Source: Yersinia aldovae ATCC 35236
GTDB taxonomy: Bacteria > Pseudomonadota > Gammaproteobacteria > Enterobacterales > Enterobacteriaceae
Assembly: GCF_000173735.1 (NCBI RefSeq)
Contig: NZ_ACCB01000008.1
Coordinates: 53,796-117,795 of the forward strand
Direction of reading: 5' to 3'
DNA length: 64,000 nt
The stretch's first letter is position 1. Each line of letters begins with the position of its first letter. The position numbers and the translations under genes were made by a program. Shown piece after piece: positions 9,658 to 18,987 of this stretch. Below the pieces are notes generated by a model. The model made no database searches and was not told the DNA's origin. It saw only the letters and a program-made list of their open reading frames with translations.

Positions 9658-10410
9658 ATGACAATTAAAAGTGTTATTTGCGATATCGATGGTGTGCTGT
9701 TACATGACAATATTGCAATTCCTGGTGCTAATGATTTCCTGGCCCGGATTCAAGAAGCCGGAATGCCGCTGGTTATTCTCACCAACTACCCATCACAAAC
9801 CGCGCAGGATCTGGCTAACCGCTTCAGCTCTGCCGGGTTGGATGTACCAGAAAGTGCCTTTTATACCTCTGCAATGGCCACCGCCGATTTCCTGCGCAAT
9901 CAGGAAGGCAAAAAAGCCTATGTGGTAGGAGAAGGCGCACTAGTACACGAATTATATAAGGCTGGCTTTACTATCACTGATATCAATCCTGATTTTGTGA
10001 TTGTCGGTGAAACCCGCTCTTATAATTGGGATATGATGCATAAAGCGGCCTATTTCGTCGCCAACGGTGCGCGCTTTATTGCCACCAATCCGGATAGTCA
10101 CGGTCATGGATTTGCACCAGCCTGTGGCGCATTATGCGCCCCGATAGAGAAAATCTCTGGCCGCAAACCATTTTATGTCGGTAAACCCAGTCCGTGGATC
10201 ATTCGCGCCGCACTGAATAAAATGCATGCTCATTCAGAAAGCACCGTCATTGTGGGTGATAACCTGCGTACTGATATTCTGGCCGGTTTCCAGGCCGGTT
10301 TGAAAACGATTCTGGTGCTATCCGGTGTTTCAACGCTAACAGATATTGAAGCCATGCCATTTCGCCCGAACTACGTTTTCTCTTCCGTGGTTGATATCAA
10401 TATTATCTAA
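9658..10410 (+). CDS. nagD: Ribonucleotide monophosphatase, HAD superfamily
   Basis: HAD-IIA phosphatase acting on UMP and GMP in vitro. At 250 aa it equals E. coli NagD. HAD motif I is VICDIDGVL (nucleophile Asp near 9), motif II LTNYPS, motif III around GKPSPW, and motif IV VIVGDNLRTDILAGFQAGL. It is separated from nagC by an ERIC and may be read through from the nag operon or from its own promoter. A terminator follows. Confidence 0.97.
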   Translation: MTIKSVICDIDGVLLHDNIAIPGANDFLARIQEAGMPLVILTNYPSQTAQDLANRFSSAGLDVPESAFYTSAMATADFLRNQEGKKAYVVGEGALVHELYKAGFTITDINPDFVIVGETRSYNWDMMHKAAYFVANGARFIATNPDSHGHGFAPACGALCAPIEKISGRKPFYVGKPSPWIIRAALNKMHAHSESTVIVGDNLRTDILAGFQAGLKTILVLSGVSTLTDIEAMPFRPNYVFSSVVDINII

Positions 10411-10417
10411 TCTCTGT

Positions 10418-10446
10418 TGGCGGCTCCGGTCGCCACTCCCTTTTTT
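10418..10446 (+). terminator. Intrinsic terminator of nagD
   Basis: A short hairpin (TGGCG / CGCCA) is followed by CTCCC and six T residues, 8 bp after the nagD stop. Confidence 0.6.
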
Positions 10447-10501
10447 GGTGCGGTGCACCAAAGTTTCTTGCCATTACGCCCTGTTTTGGCGCATTTTCTT
10501 T

Positions 10502-10628
10502 TATAGCCTTCGTCCTTAAAGCTACAGGGGCGTTAGCTGCGCGCACTCACCCAAATCACTTACTTGAGTAAGCTCATTGGGATTTGCTTGCTGGCCGCCT
10601 ACCTGCAACGCCAAGTGCTTTGGGTATA
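10502..10628 (-). repeat. ERIC repeat, standard 127-bp form, inverted
   Basis: Exactly 127 bp between TATA ends, with the ERIC core read on the minus strand (GAGCTTACTCAAGTAAGTGA). The outer arms (TATAGCCTTCGTCCTTAAAG, and GCAACGCCAAGTGCTTTGGG) match the copy at 31074 in opposite orientation. It lies between nagD and asnB. Confidence 0.8.
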
Positions 10629-10763
10629 TGTTCTCATGAGAAAGTCCACTATAGCGGTGAATTCGGCACACGATAAATTGGCGTGTTTTTTGCATCAGGT
10701 TTATAAATCATTCGGATAACTGCACCTCATCACCGCCAAAGCAGAGACGTTAGGGAGATTATT

Positions 10764-12428
10764 ATGTGTTCTATTTTCGGGGTTCTCGACCTTAAAACCG
10801 ACCCCATTGAGTTACGCAAAAAAGCGCTGGAAATGTCACGTTTAATGCGACACCGTGGCCCGGATTGGTCAGGTGTTTGGGCTAACGATAAAGCCATTCT
10901 CGCCCACGAGCGTTTGTCTATCGTTGACGTCAATACCGGTGCTCAGCCCCTGCTTAATGCGGCTCACACGCACATTCTGGCAGTTAACGGTGAAATTTAT
11001 AATCACCAGGCACTCCGTCAGCAATATGGTGACCGCTACGCCTTCCAAACCGGATCTGACTGTGAAGTCATTCTGGCGCTGTATCAGGAAAAAGGGTCTG
11101 AGTTCCTCGATGACCTGCAAGGCATGTTCGCTTTCGTCCTATACGATACAGAAAAAGATGCTTACCTGATTGGCCGCGACCATCTGGGTATTATCCCGCT
11201 GTATATGGGCCATGATGAGAACGGCAACATGTTTGTCGCCTCCGAAATGAAAGCACTGGTTCCGGTTTGCCGCACCATTAAAGAATTCCCGGCTGGCAGC
11301 TATCTGTGGAGTCAGGATGGGGAAATTCGCGAATATTATCATCGTGATTGGTTTGATTTCGATAATGTTAAAGACAACGTTACCGATAAAGTTGAGCTGG
11401 CAAACGCATTAGAAGATGCGGTTAAAAGTCATTTGATGTCCGACGTGCCTTACGGCGTACTGCTGTCTGGCGGTTTGGATTCCTCGGTTATTTCTGCCAT
11501 TACCAAAAAATTTGCCGCCCGCCGGGTAGAAGATGACGAACGCAGTGAAGCCTGGTGGCCACAACTGCACTCTTTTGCTGTTGGGCTGATTGGTTCACCG
11601 GATTTACGTGCCGCGCAAGAAGTGGCAAACCATCTGGGCACGGTGCATCATGAAATTCACTTCACCGTGCAGGAAGGTCTGGATGCCATCCGCGATGTGA
11701 TTTATCACATTGAAACTTATGATGTCACCACCATCCGCGCCTCAACGCCGATGTACTTGATGTCACGTAAAATCAAAGCGATGGGCATCAAAATGGTGCT
11801 GTCTGGTGAAGGATCTGACGAAGTGTTCGGCGGTTACCTCTATTTCCACAAAGCACCAAACGCCAAAGAATTACATGAAGAAACGGTCCGTAAGTTGCTG
11901 GCTCTGCATATGTATGACTGCGCCCGCGCCAACAAAGCCATGTCTGCCTGGGGGGTTGAAGCCCGCGTACCGTTCCTGGATAAGAACTTCCTTGATGTTG
12001 CGATGCGCATCAACCCACAAGACAAAATGTGCGGTAACGGTAAAATGGAAAAACATGTCCTGCGTGAATGTTTTGAATCCTACCTACCGCATAGCGTCGC
12101 ATGGCGTCAGAAAGAGCAATTCTCCGATGGTGTCGGTTACAGTTGGATTGACACATTAAAAGAGAAAGCCGCAGAGCAAGTGACTGATCAACAAATGGAA
12201 ACTGCTCACTTCCGCTTCCCGTACAATACGCCATCCTCTAAAGAGGGTTACTTGTATCGCGAAATTTTTGAAGAGTTATTCCCACTGCCGAGTGCGGCTG
12301 AGTGTGTGCCTGGTGGCCCATCAGTGGCTTGTTCATCGGCTAAAGCTATTGAATGGGATGAATCATTCAAAAGTATGGATGATCCTTCAGGACGTGCTGT
12401 TGGTGTGCATCAGGACGCTTATAAATAA
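10764..12428 (+). CDS. asnB: Asparagine synthetase B (glutamine-hydrolysing)
   Basis: Makes asparagine from aspartate, ATP and glutamine. The 554-aa product equals the E. coli length. The catalytic cysteine follows the initiator Met (MCSIFGV) and opens a class II glutaminase domain (to about 200, with LMRHRGPDWSG and VNGEIYNH). The synthetase domain carries the PP-loop LLSGGLDSS near 230. SD AGGGAG precedes the ATG. Monocistronic, between an ERIC and a strong terminator, upstream of the tRNA operon. Confidence 0.98.
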   Translation: MCSIFGVLDLKTDPIELRKKALEMSRLMRHRGPDWSGVWANDKAILAHERLSIVDVNTGAQPLLNAAHTHILAVNGEIYNHQALRQQYGDRYAFQTGSDCEVILALYQEKGSEFLDDLQGMFAFVLYDTEKDAYLIGRDHLGIIPLYMGHDENGNMFVASEMKALVPVCRTIKEFPAGSYLWSQDGEIREYYHRDWFDFDNVKDNVTDKVELANALEDAVKSHLMSDVPYGVLLSGGLDSSVISAITKKFAARRVEDDERSEAWWPQLHSFAVGLIGSPDLRAAQEVANHLGTVHHEIHFTVQEGLDAIRDVIYHIETYDVTTIRASTPMYLMSRKIKAMGIKMVLSGEGSDEVFGGYLYFHKAPNAKELHEETVRKLLALHMYDCARANKAMSAWGVEARVPFLDKNFLDVAMRINPQDKMCGNGKMEKHVLRECFESYLPHSVAWRQKEQFSDGVGYSWIDTLKEKAAEQVTDQQMETAHFRFPYNTPSSKEGYLYREIFEELFPLPSAAECVPGGPSVACSSAKAIEWDESFKSMDDPSGRAVGVHQDAYK

Positions 12429-12478
12429 TCGAAAATGATGGTATGGCGCGAGTCTGCCTGCCTGCCCTGTCGGACTCT

Positions 12479-12509
12479 CAAGGCCACCCTCGGGTGGCCT
12501 TGTCTTTTG
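12479..12509 (+). terminator. Intrinsic terminator of asnB
   Basis: An 11-bp perfect stem (CAAGGCCACCC / GGGTGGCCTTG) with a 2-nt TC loop, then TCTTTT. Confidence 0.85.
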
Positions 12510-12613
12510 CTGGCAAATTCAACAATTAATCAAGATAACTGCTGCTTTAATCACCAGTCTGTTCACTCACCACACAAACGAACCCTTTCAGCGCTTTTTT
12601 GGGAAAAAATTAG

Positions 12614-12642
12614 TTGACGCAATTCGGCCATATACGCATAAT
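12614..12642 (+). promoter_or_regulatory. Promoter of the tRNA operon
   Basis: TTGACG, 17 bp, CATAAT, then a GC-rich discriminator (GCGCCCCGC). This is a strong sigma-70 promoter with the discriminator typical of stringently controlled stable-RNA genes. The predicted start is about 35 bp before the first tRNA. Confidence 0.8.
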
Positions 12643-12682
12643 GCGCCCCGCAACGCCGATGAAGGTTGTGCAGAAAAAAGAT

Positions 12683-12759
12683 GGCTACGTAGCTCAGCTG
12701 GTTAGAGCACAGCACTCATAATGCTGGGGTCACAGGTTCGATTCCCGTCGTAGCCACCA
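12683..12759 (+). tRNA. tRNA-Met (CAU), elongator
   Basis: 77-nt cloverleaf: acceptor GGCTACG / CGTAGCC, CAT anticodon in ACTCATAATG, GGTTCGATTCC T-arm and encoded ACCA end. First gene of the six-tRNA operon and identical to the copy at 13142. Confidence 0.96.
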
Positions 12760-12774
12760 TCTTTTTTCATGTAT

Positions 12775-12859
12775 GCGGGAGTGGCGAAATTGGTAGACGC
12801 ACTAGATTTAGGTTCTAGCGCCGCAAGGTGTGCGAGTTCAAGTCTCGCCTCCCGCACCA
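12775..12859 (+). tRNA. tRNA-Leu (UAG)
   Basis: 85-nt cloverleaf with a class II long variable arm: acceptor GCGGGAG / CTCCCGC, anticodon TAG in GATTTAGGTTC, T-arm AGTTCAAGTCT, encoded CCA. It occupies the E. coli leuW position. Confidence 0.96.
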
Positions 12860-12882
12860 TTTTTATCGGTTGTCACAGTAGA

Positions 12883-12957
12883 TGGGATATCGCCAAGCGG
12901 TAAGGCACCAGGTTTTGATCCTGGCATTCCCAGGTTCGAATCCTGGTATCCCAGCCA
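12883..12957 (+). tRNA. tRNA-Gln (UUG), copy 1
   Basis: 75-nt cloverleaf: acceptor TGGGATA / TATCCCA, anticodon TTG in GTTTTGATCC, T-arm GGTTCGAATCC, encoded CCA. Identical to copy 2 at 13036. Confidence 0.96.
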
Positions 12958-13035
12958 TTTCTTTGAAATGGAATACTGTTAGACGGACGTTGTGTCTTGA
13001 ACGTGCTAAATCAGTATAAAGAATTGTATTTCAGT

Positions 13036-13110
13036 TGGGATATCGCCAAGCGGTAAGGCACCAGGTTTTGATCCTGGCATTCCCAGGTTCGAATCCTGGT
13101 ATCCCAGCCA
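13036..13110 (+). tRNA. tRNA-Gln (UUG), copy 2
   Basis: Base-for-base duplicate of the tRNA-Gln at 12883. The spacers around the two copies differ. Confidence 0.96.
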
Positions 13111-13141
13111 TACAATTTCCCAAAGTTAAAGATTTAAAGAT

Positions 13142-13218
13142 GGCTACGTAGCTCAGCTGGTTAGAGCACAGCACTCATAATGCTGGGGTCACAGGTTCGA
13201 TTCCCGTCGTAGCCACCA
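13142..13218 (+). tRNA. tRNA-Met (CAU), second copy
   Basis: Identical to the tRNA-Met at 12683. Even the bases flanking each end (GAT before, TCTTTT after) are shared, indicating a tandem duplication or gene conversion within the operon. Confidence 0.96.
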
Positions 13219-13223
13219 TCTTT

Positions 13224-13298
13224 TGGGGTATCGCCAAGCGGTAAGGCACTGGATTCTGATTCCAGCATTCCGAGGTTCGAATCCTCGTACCCCAGCCA
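13224..13298 (+). tRNA. tRNA-Gln (CUG)
   Basis: 75-nt cloverleaf: acceptor TGGGGTA / TACCCCA, anticodon CTG in ATTCTGATTCC, T-arm GGTTCGAATCC, encoded CCA. It starts only 5 bp after the preceding tRNA-Met, so the primary transcript must be processed. Confidence 0.96.
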
Positions 13299-13305
13299 AA
13301 TTTAG

Positions 13306-13330
13306 AAAAGCTCGCTTCGGCGGGCTTTTT
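13306..13330 (+). terminator. Intrinsic terminator of the tRNA operon
   Basis: AAAAGCTCGC / GCGGGCTTTT stem (one G-T pair) with a stable TTCG tetraloop and a T tract. Confidence 0.85.
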
Positions 13331-13452
13331 GCGTTTTGGGATTTGGCTTGTTCGCGGCGATGAAATTTGCGTTTTGCTTTTCAATAAAAAAAGAAGCAGC
13401 GCGCTCGCAGCCGCCAGAAAACAACGCCCCTGGCGACAAGTGATTACAATCT

Positions 13453-14643
13453 CTACAGCCCTAATGCATACCTCAATGCACGCTCTTTCAACTTGCCCGC
13501 GCGTTGGGCGGCCATCAATGCCAGGTTACGCACAAATTTCACTGGCGGCAGGTCATTACTGAATGCGGTATAAAACAGATCCATGCCACTTTGCATCATC
13601 ATATTATCGGTACGGCGGCGGCGCTGATAACGGAGTAACACCTGCTCGCTATACCACGGTTGCGCTAACTCACGCGCCTGATGAAGTACGTCCAACAACG
13701 CATCCACATCGCGATACCCCAAATTAACCCCCTGCCCAGCCAGCGGATTGATGGTATGGGCCGCATCCCCCAGTAATACCAAACCCGGCTGTACATAGTG
13801 CTGGGCGTGACGTCGAACCAGCGGGAAAGACCCTGCGGCAATGGCGTTAACAGCGCCCAAACGAGACGGAAATGCCGCTGCAATGGCTTGATTCAGTTGC
13901 GCCATTGGCATGGCCTGAAGCTGGCGGATACGCTGCGGGTTGTCGTACCAGACCAAGGATGCCCAGTTATTAAACAGCGGCAAGAACGCTCGTGGGCCTG
14001 TTGGGAAGAACTGCTGCCAGGTGGTGTCTTGTTGAGCGCTATCGGTTTCGACCGTGATTAACATGCAGGACTGGCGATACTGCCAACCACTGGTGCCAAT
14101 CCCCGCCAACCGCCGTACTAACGAATTCGCACCATCGGCCCCCACCACTAAACGGCCCTGTATCTCTTGTTGAGCCTCTAATGTGATATTCCAGCACTCA
14201 TCTACTCTGATCATGCTTTGCAGCCGTGACGGGCACAGCAGCGTCAAATTAGGGCATTCAGCCATCTGTTGCCATAACGCCAACTGCAAAACACGGTTTT
14301 CAACCATAAAGCCCAGTTCAGGCAGCGACAGTGATGCCGCATCAAATACCACCAGTGACCCTGGCTGCTCCCAGGTTTCCAATCGACGATAAGGGGCATA
14401 ACGCATCTGTTGCACCCGCGCCCAAGCGCCAAGTTGCTTTAGCAATGACACCGAAGTGCAGCCAATGGCTGAGACGCGTAAATCAGGCGTACTCTCGGTG
14501 TCAAATGGTGCGGGGGCTTCATGTTCCAGTACGGCAACGGACCAACCCTGTTGTGCCAATCCCAATGCAGCGGCAGCACCTACCATGCCACCACCCACGA
14601 CCACAACATCATAATTTGGTTGCGTTTTATTCATTTTCGCCAT
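13453..14643 (-). CDS. ubiF: 3-demethoxyubiquinol 3-hydroxylase (UbiF)
   Basis: FAD-dependent monooxygenase of ubiquinone synthesis (C6 hydroxylation of demethoxyubiquinol). The 396-aa product has the FAD fold GGGMVGAAAALGLAQQGW near residue 18, the second motif VVGADGANSLVRR near 170, and GDAAHTINPLAGQGVNLGYR near 290. It ends MMMQSGMDLFYTAFSN and GKLKERALRYALGL, like E. coli UbiF. The gene converges on the tRNA operon as in E. coli. The start could be the ATG at 14643 or at 14634 (MNKTQPNYD); neither has a clear ribosome site. Confidence 0.95.
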   Translation of the reverse strand: MAKMNKTQPNYDVVVVGGGMVGAAAALGLAQQGWSVAVLEHEAPAPFDTESTPDLRVSAIGCTSVSLLKQLGAWARVQQMRYAPYRRLETWEQPGSLVVFDAASLSLPELGFMVENRVLQLALWQQMAECPNLTLLCPSRLQSMIRVDECWNITLEAQQEIQGRLVVGADGANSLVRRLAGIGTSGWQYRQSCMLITVETDSAQQDTTWQQFFPTGPRAFLPLFNNWASLVWYDNPQRIRQLQAMPMAQLNQAIAAAFPSRLGAVNAIAAGSFPLVRRHAQHYVQPGLVLLGDAAHTINPLAGQGVNLGYRDVDALLDVLHQARELAQPWYSEQVLLRYQRRRRTDNMMMQSGMDLFYTAFSNDLPPVKFVRNLALMAAQRAGKLKERALRYALGL

Positions 14644-14857
14644 GTTTTAAAAGTTAAAATAACACCTGCACCGGCAAGCGTTTTGTTTGCGCTAAGTGTA
14701 CCGGATTTTTCATCATTCAACAGGATAAGTAAGTTGTTCTGCGGTGGTCATCGCAACGCCAAATGACTACAATACCCCTTAACTACTGAGCCTTTGCGCC
14801 TGGCTAACAACGTGGAGCACCGCACCGAGCGATGTGATTTTGATGATGAATGACTTA

Positions 14858-16282
14858 ATGACAAAAAAACTGCATATCAAAACCTGGGGCTGCCAGATGA
14901 ATGAATATGATTCATCTAAAATGGCAGATTTGCTGGCCAGCACCCACGGTTACCAGTTAACGGCGATCCCGGAAGAAGCCGATTTACTGCTACTGAATAC
15001 CTGTTCAATTCGCGAAAAAGCGCAAGAAAAAGTATTCAGTCTGCTTGGCCACTGGAAATTACTGAAAGAAAAGAATCCTAATCTGATCATCGGGGTTGGC
15101 GGGTGTGTCGCGTCGCAAGAAGGTGAGCATTTACGCCTGCGCGCACCTTGCGTTGATGTCATTTTTGGGCCGCAGACTCTGCACCGTTTGCCGGAAATGA
15201 TTAACCACGTACAAGGCACTCACAGCCCGGTGGTAGATATCAGTTTTCCGGAAATTGAAAAGTTTGACCGGCTGCCAGAGCCACGAGCTGAAGGCCCGAC
15301 TGCATTTGTCTCCATCATGGAAGGCTGCAACAAATATTGCACTTTTTGCGTGGTGCCATACACCCGTGGCGAGGAAGTCAGCCGCCCATGTGACGATATT
15401 CTGTTTGAAATCGCGCAATTAGCTGCTCAGGGTGTGCGGGAAGTGAATCTACTTGGTCAGAATGTAAATGCTTATCGTGGCGCAACTTATGAGGGTGACA
15501 CCTGTAGTTTTGCCGAATTATTGCGGCTGGTTGCTGCTATTGATGGCATTGACAGAATACGTTTTACTACCAGCCATCCGATTGAATTTACTGATGATAT
15601 TATTGAAGTGTACCGTGATACGCCGGAGTTGGTGAGCTTTCTGCATCTGCCGGTGCAAAGTGGTTCTGACCGCATCCTGACAATGATGAAACGCGCTCAT
15701 ACTGCACTGGAATACAAAGCGATTATCCGTAAACTGCGTCAGGCGCGGCCCGATATCCAGATAAGTTCTGATTTTATTATCGGTTTCCCCGGTGAAACTC
15801 AGCAAGATTTCGAGCAAACCATGAAACTGGTGGCAGATATTGGTTTCGATACCAGCTACAGCTTTATTTACTCTCCACGCCCCGGCACACCAGCGGCAGA
15901 ATTGCCCGATGATGTCAGCGAAGAAGAGAAAAAGCAGCGGCTGCATATCCTGCAACAACGCATTACTCAGCAAGCAATGGGCATCAGCCGTGAAATGGTC
16001 GGTACTGTGCAACGAATTCTGGTCGAAAGCACATCGCGTAAAAATGTGATGGAACTGGCTGGGCGCACGGAAAATAATCGGGTCGTCAATTTTGCAGGTT
16101 CGCCGGAACTGATGGGTAAATTTGTTGATGTCGAGATTGTCGATGTTTATGCCAGCTCGTTGCGCGGGGCTTTGCTGCGTACCGAAGGCCAAATGGACTT
16201 GCGCATTCATGAATCACCGCAATCGGTGATTGCCCGTACCCGTAAAGAAAATGAGATTGGTGTCGGGCTTTACCAACCTTGA
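14858..16282 (+). CDS. miaB: tRNA-2-methylthio-N6-isopentenyladenosine-37 synthase
   Basis: Radical-SAM methylthiotransferase modifying A37 of tRNAs that read UNN codons. The 474-aa product equals the E. coli length when started at [20 protein letters not shown]. The N-terminal UPF0004 domain supplies three cluster cysteines (WGCQ, NTCSI, GGCVA). The radical-SAM CxxxCxxC motif is [10 protein letters not shown] near residue 155, and a C-terminal TRAM domain follows. An in-frame start at 14834 would add eight residues (MILMMNDL). Divergent from ubiF. Confidence 0.97.
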   Translation: MTKKLHIKTWGCQMNEYDSSKMADLLASTHGYQLTAIPEEADLLLLNTCSIREKAQEKVFSLLGHWKLLKEKNPNLIIGVGGCVASQEGEHLRLRAPCVDVIFGPQTLHRLPEMINHVQGTHSPVVDISFPEIEKFDRLPEPRAEGPTAFVSIMEGCNKYCTFCVVPYTRGEEVSRPCDDILFEIAQLAAQGVREVNLLGQNVNAYRGATYEGDTCSFAELLRLVAAIDGIDRIRFTTSHPIEFTDDIIEVYRDTPELVSFLHLPVQSGSDRILTMMKRAHTALEYKAIIRKLRQARPDIQISSDFIIGFPGETQQDFEQTMKLVADIGFDTSYSFIYSPRPGTPAAELPDDVSEEEKKQRLHILQQRITQQAMGISREMVGTVQRILVESTSRKNVMELAGRTENNRVVNFAGSPELMGKFVDVEIVDVYASSLRGALLRTEGQMDLRIHESPQSVIARTRKENEIGVGLYQP

Positions 16283-16442
16283 ATTCCTGTGACTCGCACC
16301 AATATACACTTAAGTGCGTCTACGCAGGCACGGCATTGCCTGTTTTATTTGGCGAGCACGCTCATGCCATGAATAATTTTCAAATGACATGTATGATTGA
16401 TGATATATAAGTGAATCATACAATGTGATCCAGAGGAACGCA

Positions 16443-17516
16443 GTGACTCAGAGAAACAGTTTGCACGTCGTGACACAAGAAATCTTGCTGGAACCTGCCG
16501 ATAATCAGCGTCTGCTGAGTCTGTGTGGCCCTTTTGATGACAACATCAAACAGTTAGAGCGCCGATTAGGAATTGAAATTAATCGCCGTGATAACCGTTT
16601 TAAGTTAGTCGGTAAGAATATCTGTGTGGTTGCAGCGGCTGATATCCTGCGCCATCTGTATGTTGATACTGCTCCGATTCGCGGAGTTATCCCCGATATC
16701 GATCCCGAAGCGATTCACCTTGCGGTGAAAGAAAGTCGCGTGTTAGAGCAAACGGCCGAGAGTGTGCCGGATTACGGAAAAGCCGTAAACATTCGCACCA
16801 AGCGCGGGATGGTTAAGCCCCGCACGCCCAATCAGGCGCAATACATCGCCAATATTCTCGACCATGATATTACTTTCGGTATCGGCCCTGCCGGTACCGG
16901 GAAAACCTATCTGGCAGTGGCCGCAGCCGTTGATGCACTGGAGCGCCAGAATGTACGCCGTATTCTCCTGACGCGCCCCGCCGTTGAAGCGGGTGAAAAA
17001 CTGGGCTTCTTACCCGGTGACCTCAGCCAAAAAGTCGATCCTTACCTGCGCCCGCTTTATGACGCGCTATTTGAAATGCTCGGTTTTGAGCGGGTTGAAA
17101 AACTGATTGAACGCAATGTGATTGAAGTGGCTCCGCTGGCCTATATGCGAGGACGGACACTGAATGATGCGTTTATCATTTTAGATGAAAGCCAGAACAC
17201 CACCATCGAACAGATGAAAATGTTCCTGACCCGCATGGGCTTCAACTCTAAAGCGGTGATTACCGGTGATATCACACAAACTGACTTGCCACGTCATCAG
17301 AAATCTGGCTTGAGCCACGCCATCGAAGTGCTCTCTGAGGTCAAAGAGCTGAGTTTTAACTTCTTCCACAGTGAAGATGTGGTGCGCCACCCGGTGGTTG
17401 CTCGCGTGGTCATTGCTTATGAAGCCTGGGAAGCGGCAGAACAGAAACGCAAAGAGGCAATTGCCGAACAACGTAAGCGGGAAAATCATACCCCGTCTGA
17501 GCAGGAGGCTCCGTGA
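16443..17516 (+). CDS. ybeZ: PhoH-like ATPase YbeZ
   Basis: PhoH-family nucleotide-binding protein that works with YbeY in rRNA processing. Walker A is [11 protein letters not shown] near residue 145, and Walker B is [12 protein letters not shown] near 245. I chose the GTG at 16443 because AGAGGAAC lies 6 bases upstream. A GTG at 16425 falls before that ribosome site. The product is about 357 aa, slightly longer than E. coli (346), with a charged C-terminal tail. It overlaps ybeY by 4 bp (GTGA), so the two are translationally coupled. Confidence 0.94.
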   Translation: MTQRNSLHVVTQEILLEPADNQRLLSLCGPFDDNIKQLERRLGIEINRRDNRFKLVGKNICVVAAADILRHLYVDTAPIRGVIPDIDPEAIHLAVKESRVLEQTAESVPDYGKAVNIRTKRGMVKPRTPNQAQYIANILDHDITFGIGPAGTGKTYLAVAAAVDALERQNVRRILLTRPAVEAGEKLGFLPGDLSQKVDPYLRPLYDALFEMLGFERVEKLIERNVIEVAPLAYMRGRTLNDAFIILDESQNTTIEQMKMFLTRMGFNSKAVITGDITQTDLPRHQKSGLSHAIEVLSEVKELSFNFFHSEDVVRHPVVARVVIAYEAWEAAEQKRKEAIAEQRKRENHTPSEQEAP

Positions 17517-17986
17517 GCCAGGTTATTCTCGATTTACAAATTGCCTGCGCTGATAGCCAGGGTCTGCCCACAGAGGCCGATTTTCAACGCTGGCTAGAGG
17601 CTGTATTACCTCAATTTCAGGACGTCGCCGAAGTCACCATCCGCTTAGTGGATGACGCGGAAAGCCATGAGTTGAACCTAACCTATCGCGGCAAAGATAA
17701 ATCAACCAACGTCTTATCTTTTCCTTTTGAGGCTCCGCCTGAAATTGAATTGCCACTATTAGGTGATTTAATCATTTGTCGCCAAGTGGTTGAGCAAGAA
17801 GCCATCGAACAAGAGAAAGCACTATTAGCCCATTGGGCGCATATGGTTGTTCACGGCAGTCTCCATCTGCTAGGGTATGATCACATCGTTGACGATGAAG
17901 CTGAAGAAATGGAGTCGATTGAGACTGAAATCATGCAAAGTCTGGGTTATCCGGATCCGTATATTTCAGAGAAAGACCCCGAATAA
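17513..17986 (+). CDS. ybeY: Endoribonuclease / rRNA maturation factor YbeY
   Basis: Zinc-dependent endoribonuclease for 16S rRNA 3' maturation and late 70S quality control. The 157-aa product carries the HxxxHxxxxxH zinc motif [12 protein letters not shown] near residue 115, and [17 protein letters not shown] near 60. It starts with GTG inside the end of ybeZ. The two proteins act as a pair. Confidence 0.96.
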   Translation: MSQVILDLQIACADSQGLPTEADFQRWLEAVLPQFQDVAEVTIRLVDDAESHELNLTYRGKDKSTNVLSFPFEAPPEIELPLLGDLIICRQVVEQEAIEQEKALLAHWAHMVVHGSLHLLGYDHIVDDEAEEMESIETEIMQSLGYPDPYISEKDPE

Positions 17987-18101
17987 GCCCATCATACCGG
18001 GTGTTATAATGCCAGTTAATGAGGCAAAAAACTGTTGGCGGTGTGAATTTACCACTGCCGATAACATTTAATTTTATATGGGTAAACTTAACTAAAACGC
18101 C

Positions 18102-18980
18102 ATGAGCGACGACCACTCACAAAACAACGATAGCCCCAGTCCCAAGAAAGGGTTCTTTACTCTTATCCTTAACCAGTTATTTCACGGTGAACCTAAGAAC
18201 CGTGGTGATTTGGTAGAGCTTATCCGTGATTCTGAACAAAACGATCTGATCGATCCCGATACCCGTGACATGCTGGAGGGCGTGATGGATATCGCCGAGC
18301 AGCGCGTGCGGGACATCATGATCCCCCGTTCCCAAATGGTCACACTAAAGCGTAACCAAACGCTGGATGAGTGCCTGGATGTGATTATTGAATCTGCTCA
18401 CTCCCGCTTTCCGGTGATTAGCGAAGATAAAGATCACATTGAAGGTATTCTGATGGCGAAGGACTTGCTGCCGTTTATGCGCACCGACTCCGAGCCATTC
18501 AGCATTGATAAAGTGCTACGGACGGCGGTCGTGGTGCCGGAAAGTAAGCGCGTTGATCGGATGCTAAAGGAGTTTCGTTCCCAGCGCTATCATATGGCAA
18601 TCGTCATTGATGAGTTTGGCGGCGTTTCAGGGCTGGTGACCATTGAAGATATTCTTGAGCTGATCGTGGGCGAAATAGAAGATGAGTATGACGATGAAGA
18701 AGACCGCGATGTGCGTCAACTCAGCAAGCATACCTATACCGTTCGTGCGCTGACACAAATTGAAGATTTTAATGATGTGTTCACTACTCATTTCAGTGAA
18801 GATGAGGTCGATACGGTCGGTGGTTTGGTGATGCAGGCCTTCGGCCACTTGCCTGCTCGTGGTGAAGCCATTGAAATTGAAGGTTACTTATTTAAAGTTG
18901 CGATGGCGGATAGCCGACGTATCATCCAGGTTCATGTAAAGATCCCTGATGACGCTCCGCAACCCAAATTGGAAGAATAA
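18102..18980 (+). CDS. ybeX: CorC/YbeX, CBS-domain protein
   Basis: Cytosolic CNNM/CorC-family protein linked to magnesium and cobalt handling and, in E. coli, to ribosome metabolism. The 292-aa product equals the E. coli length. It has two CBS domains (about 70-190, [15 protein letters not shown] and [20 protein letters not shown]) and a C-terminal transporter-associated domain. It lies 115 bp after ybeY and 7 bp before lnt, part of the ybeZ-ybeY-ybeX-lnt unit. Confidence 0.95.
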   Translation: MSDDHSQNNDSPSPKKGFFTLILNQLFHGEPKNRGDLVELIRDSEQNDLIDPDTRDMLEGVMDIAEQRVRDIMIPRSQMVTLKRNQTLDECLDVIIESAHSRFPVISEDKDHIEGILMAKDLLPFMRTDSEPFSIDKVLRTAVVVPESKRVDRMLKEFRSQRYHMAIVIDEFGGVSGLVTIEDILELIVGEIEDEYDDEEDRDVRQLSKHTYTVRALTQIEDFNDVFTTHFSEDEVDTVGGLVMQAFGHLPARGEAIEIEGYLFKVAMADSRRIIQVHVKIPDDAPQPKLEE

Positions 18981-18987
18981 ATTCTCG

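Noticed and set aside
13175..13384. Minus-strand 69-codon ORF across the tRNA-Met and tRNA-Gln genes (product with GTRIRTSECWNQNPVPY and TTGIEPVTPAL)
   Set aside because: It is the well-known false protein produced by reading antisense through tRNA clusters; the tRNAs themselves are clear.
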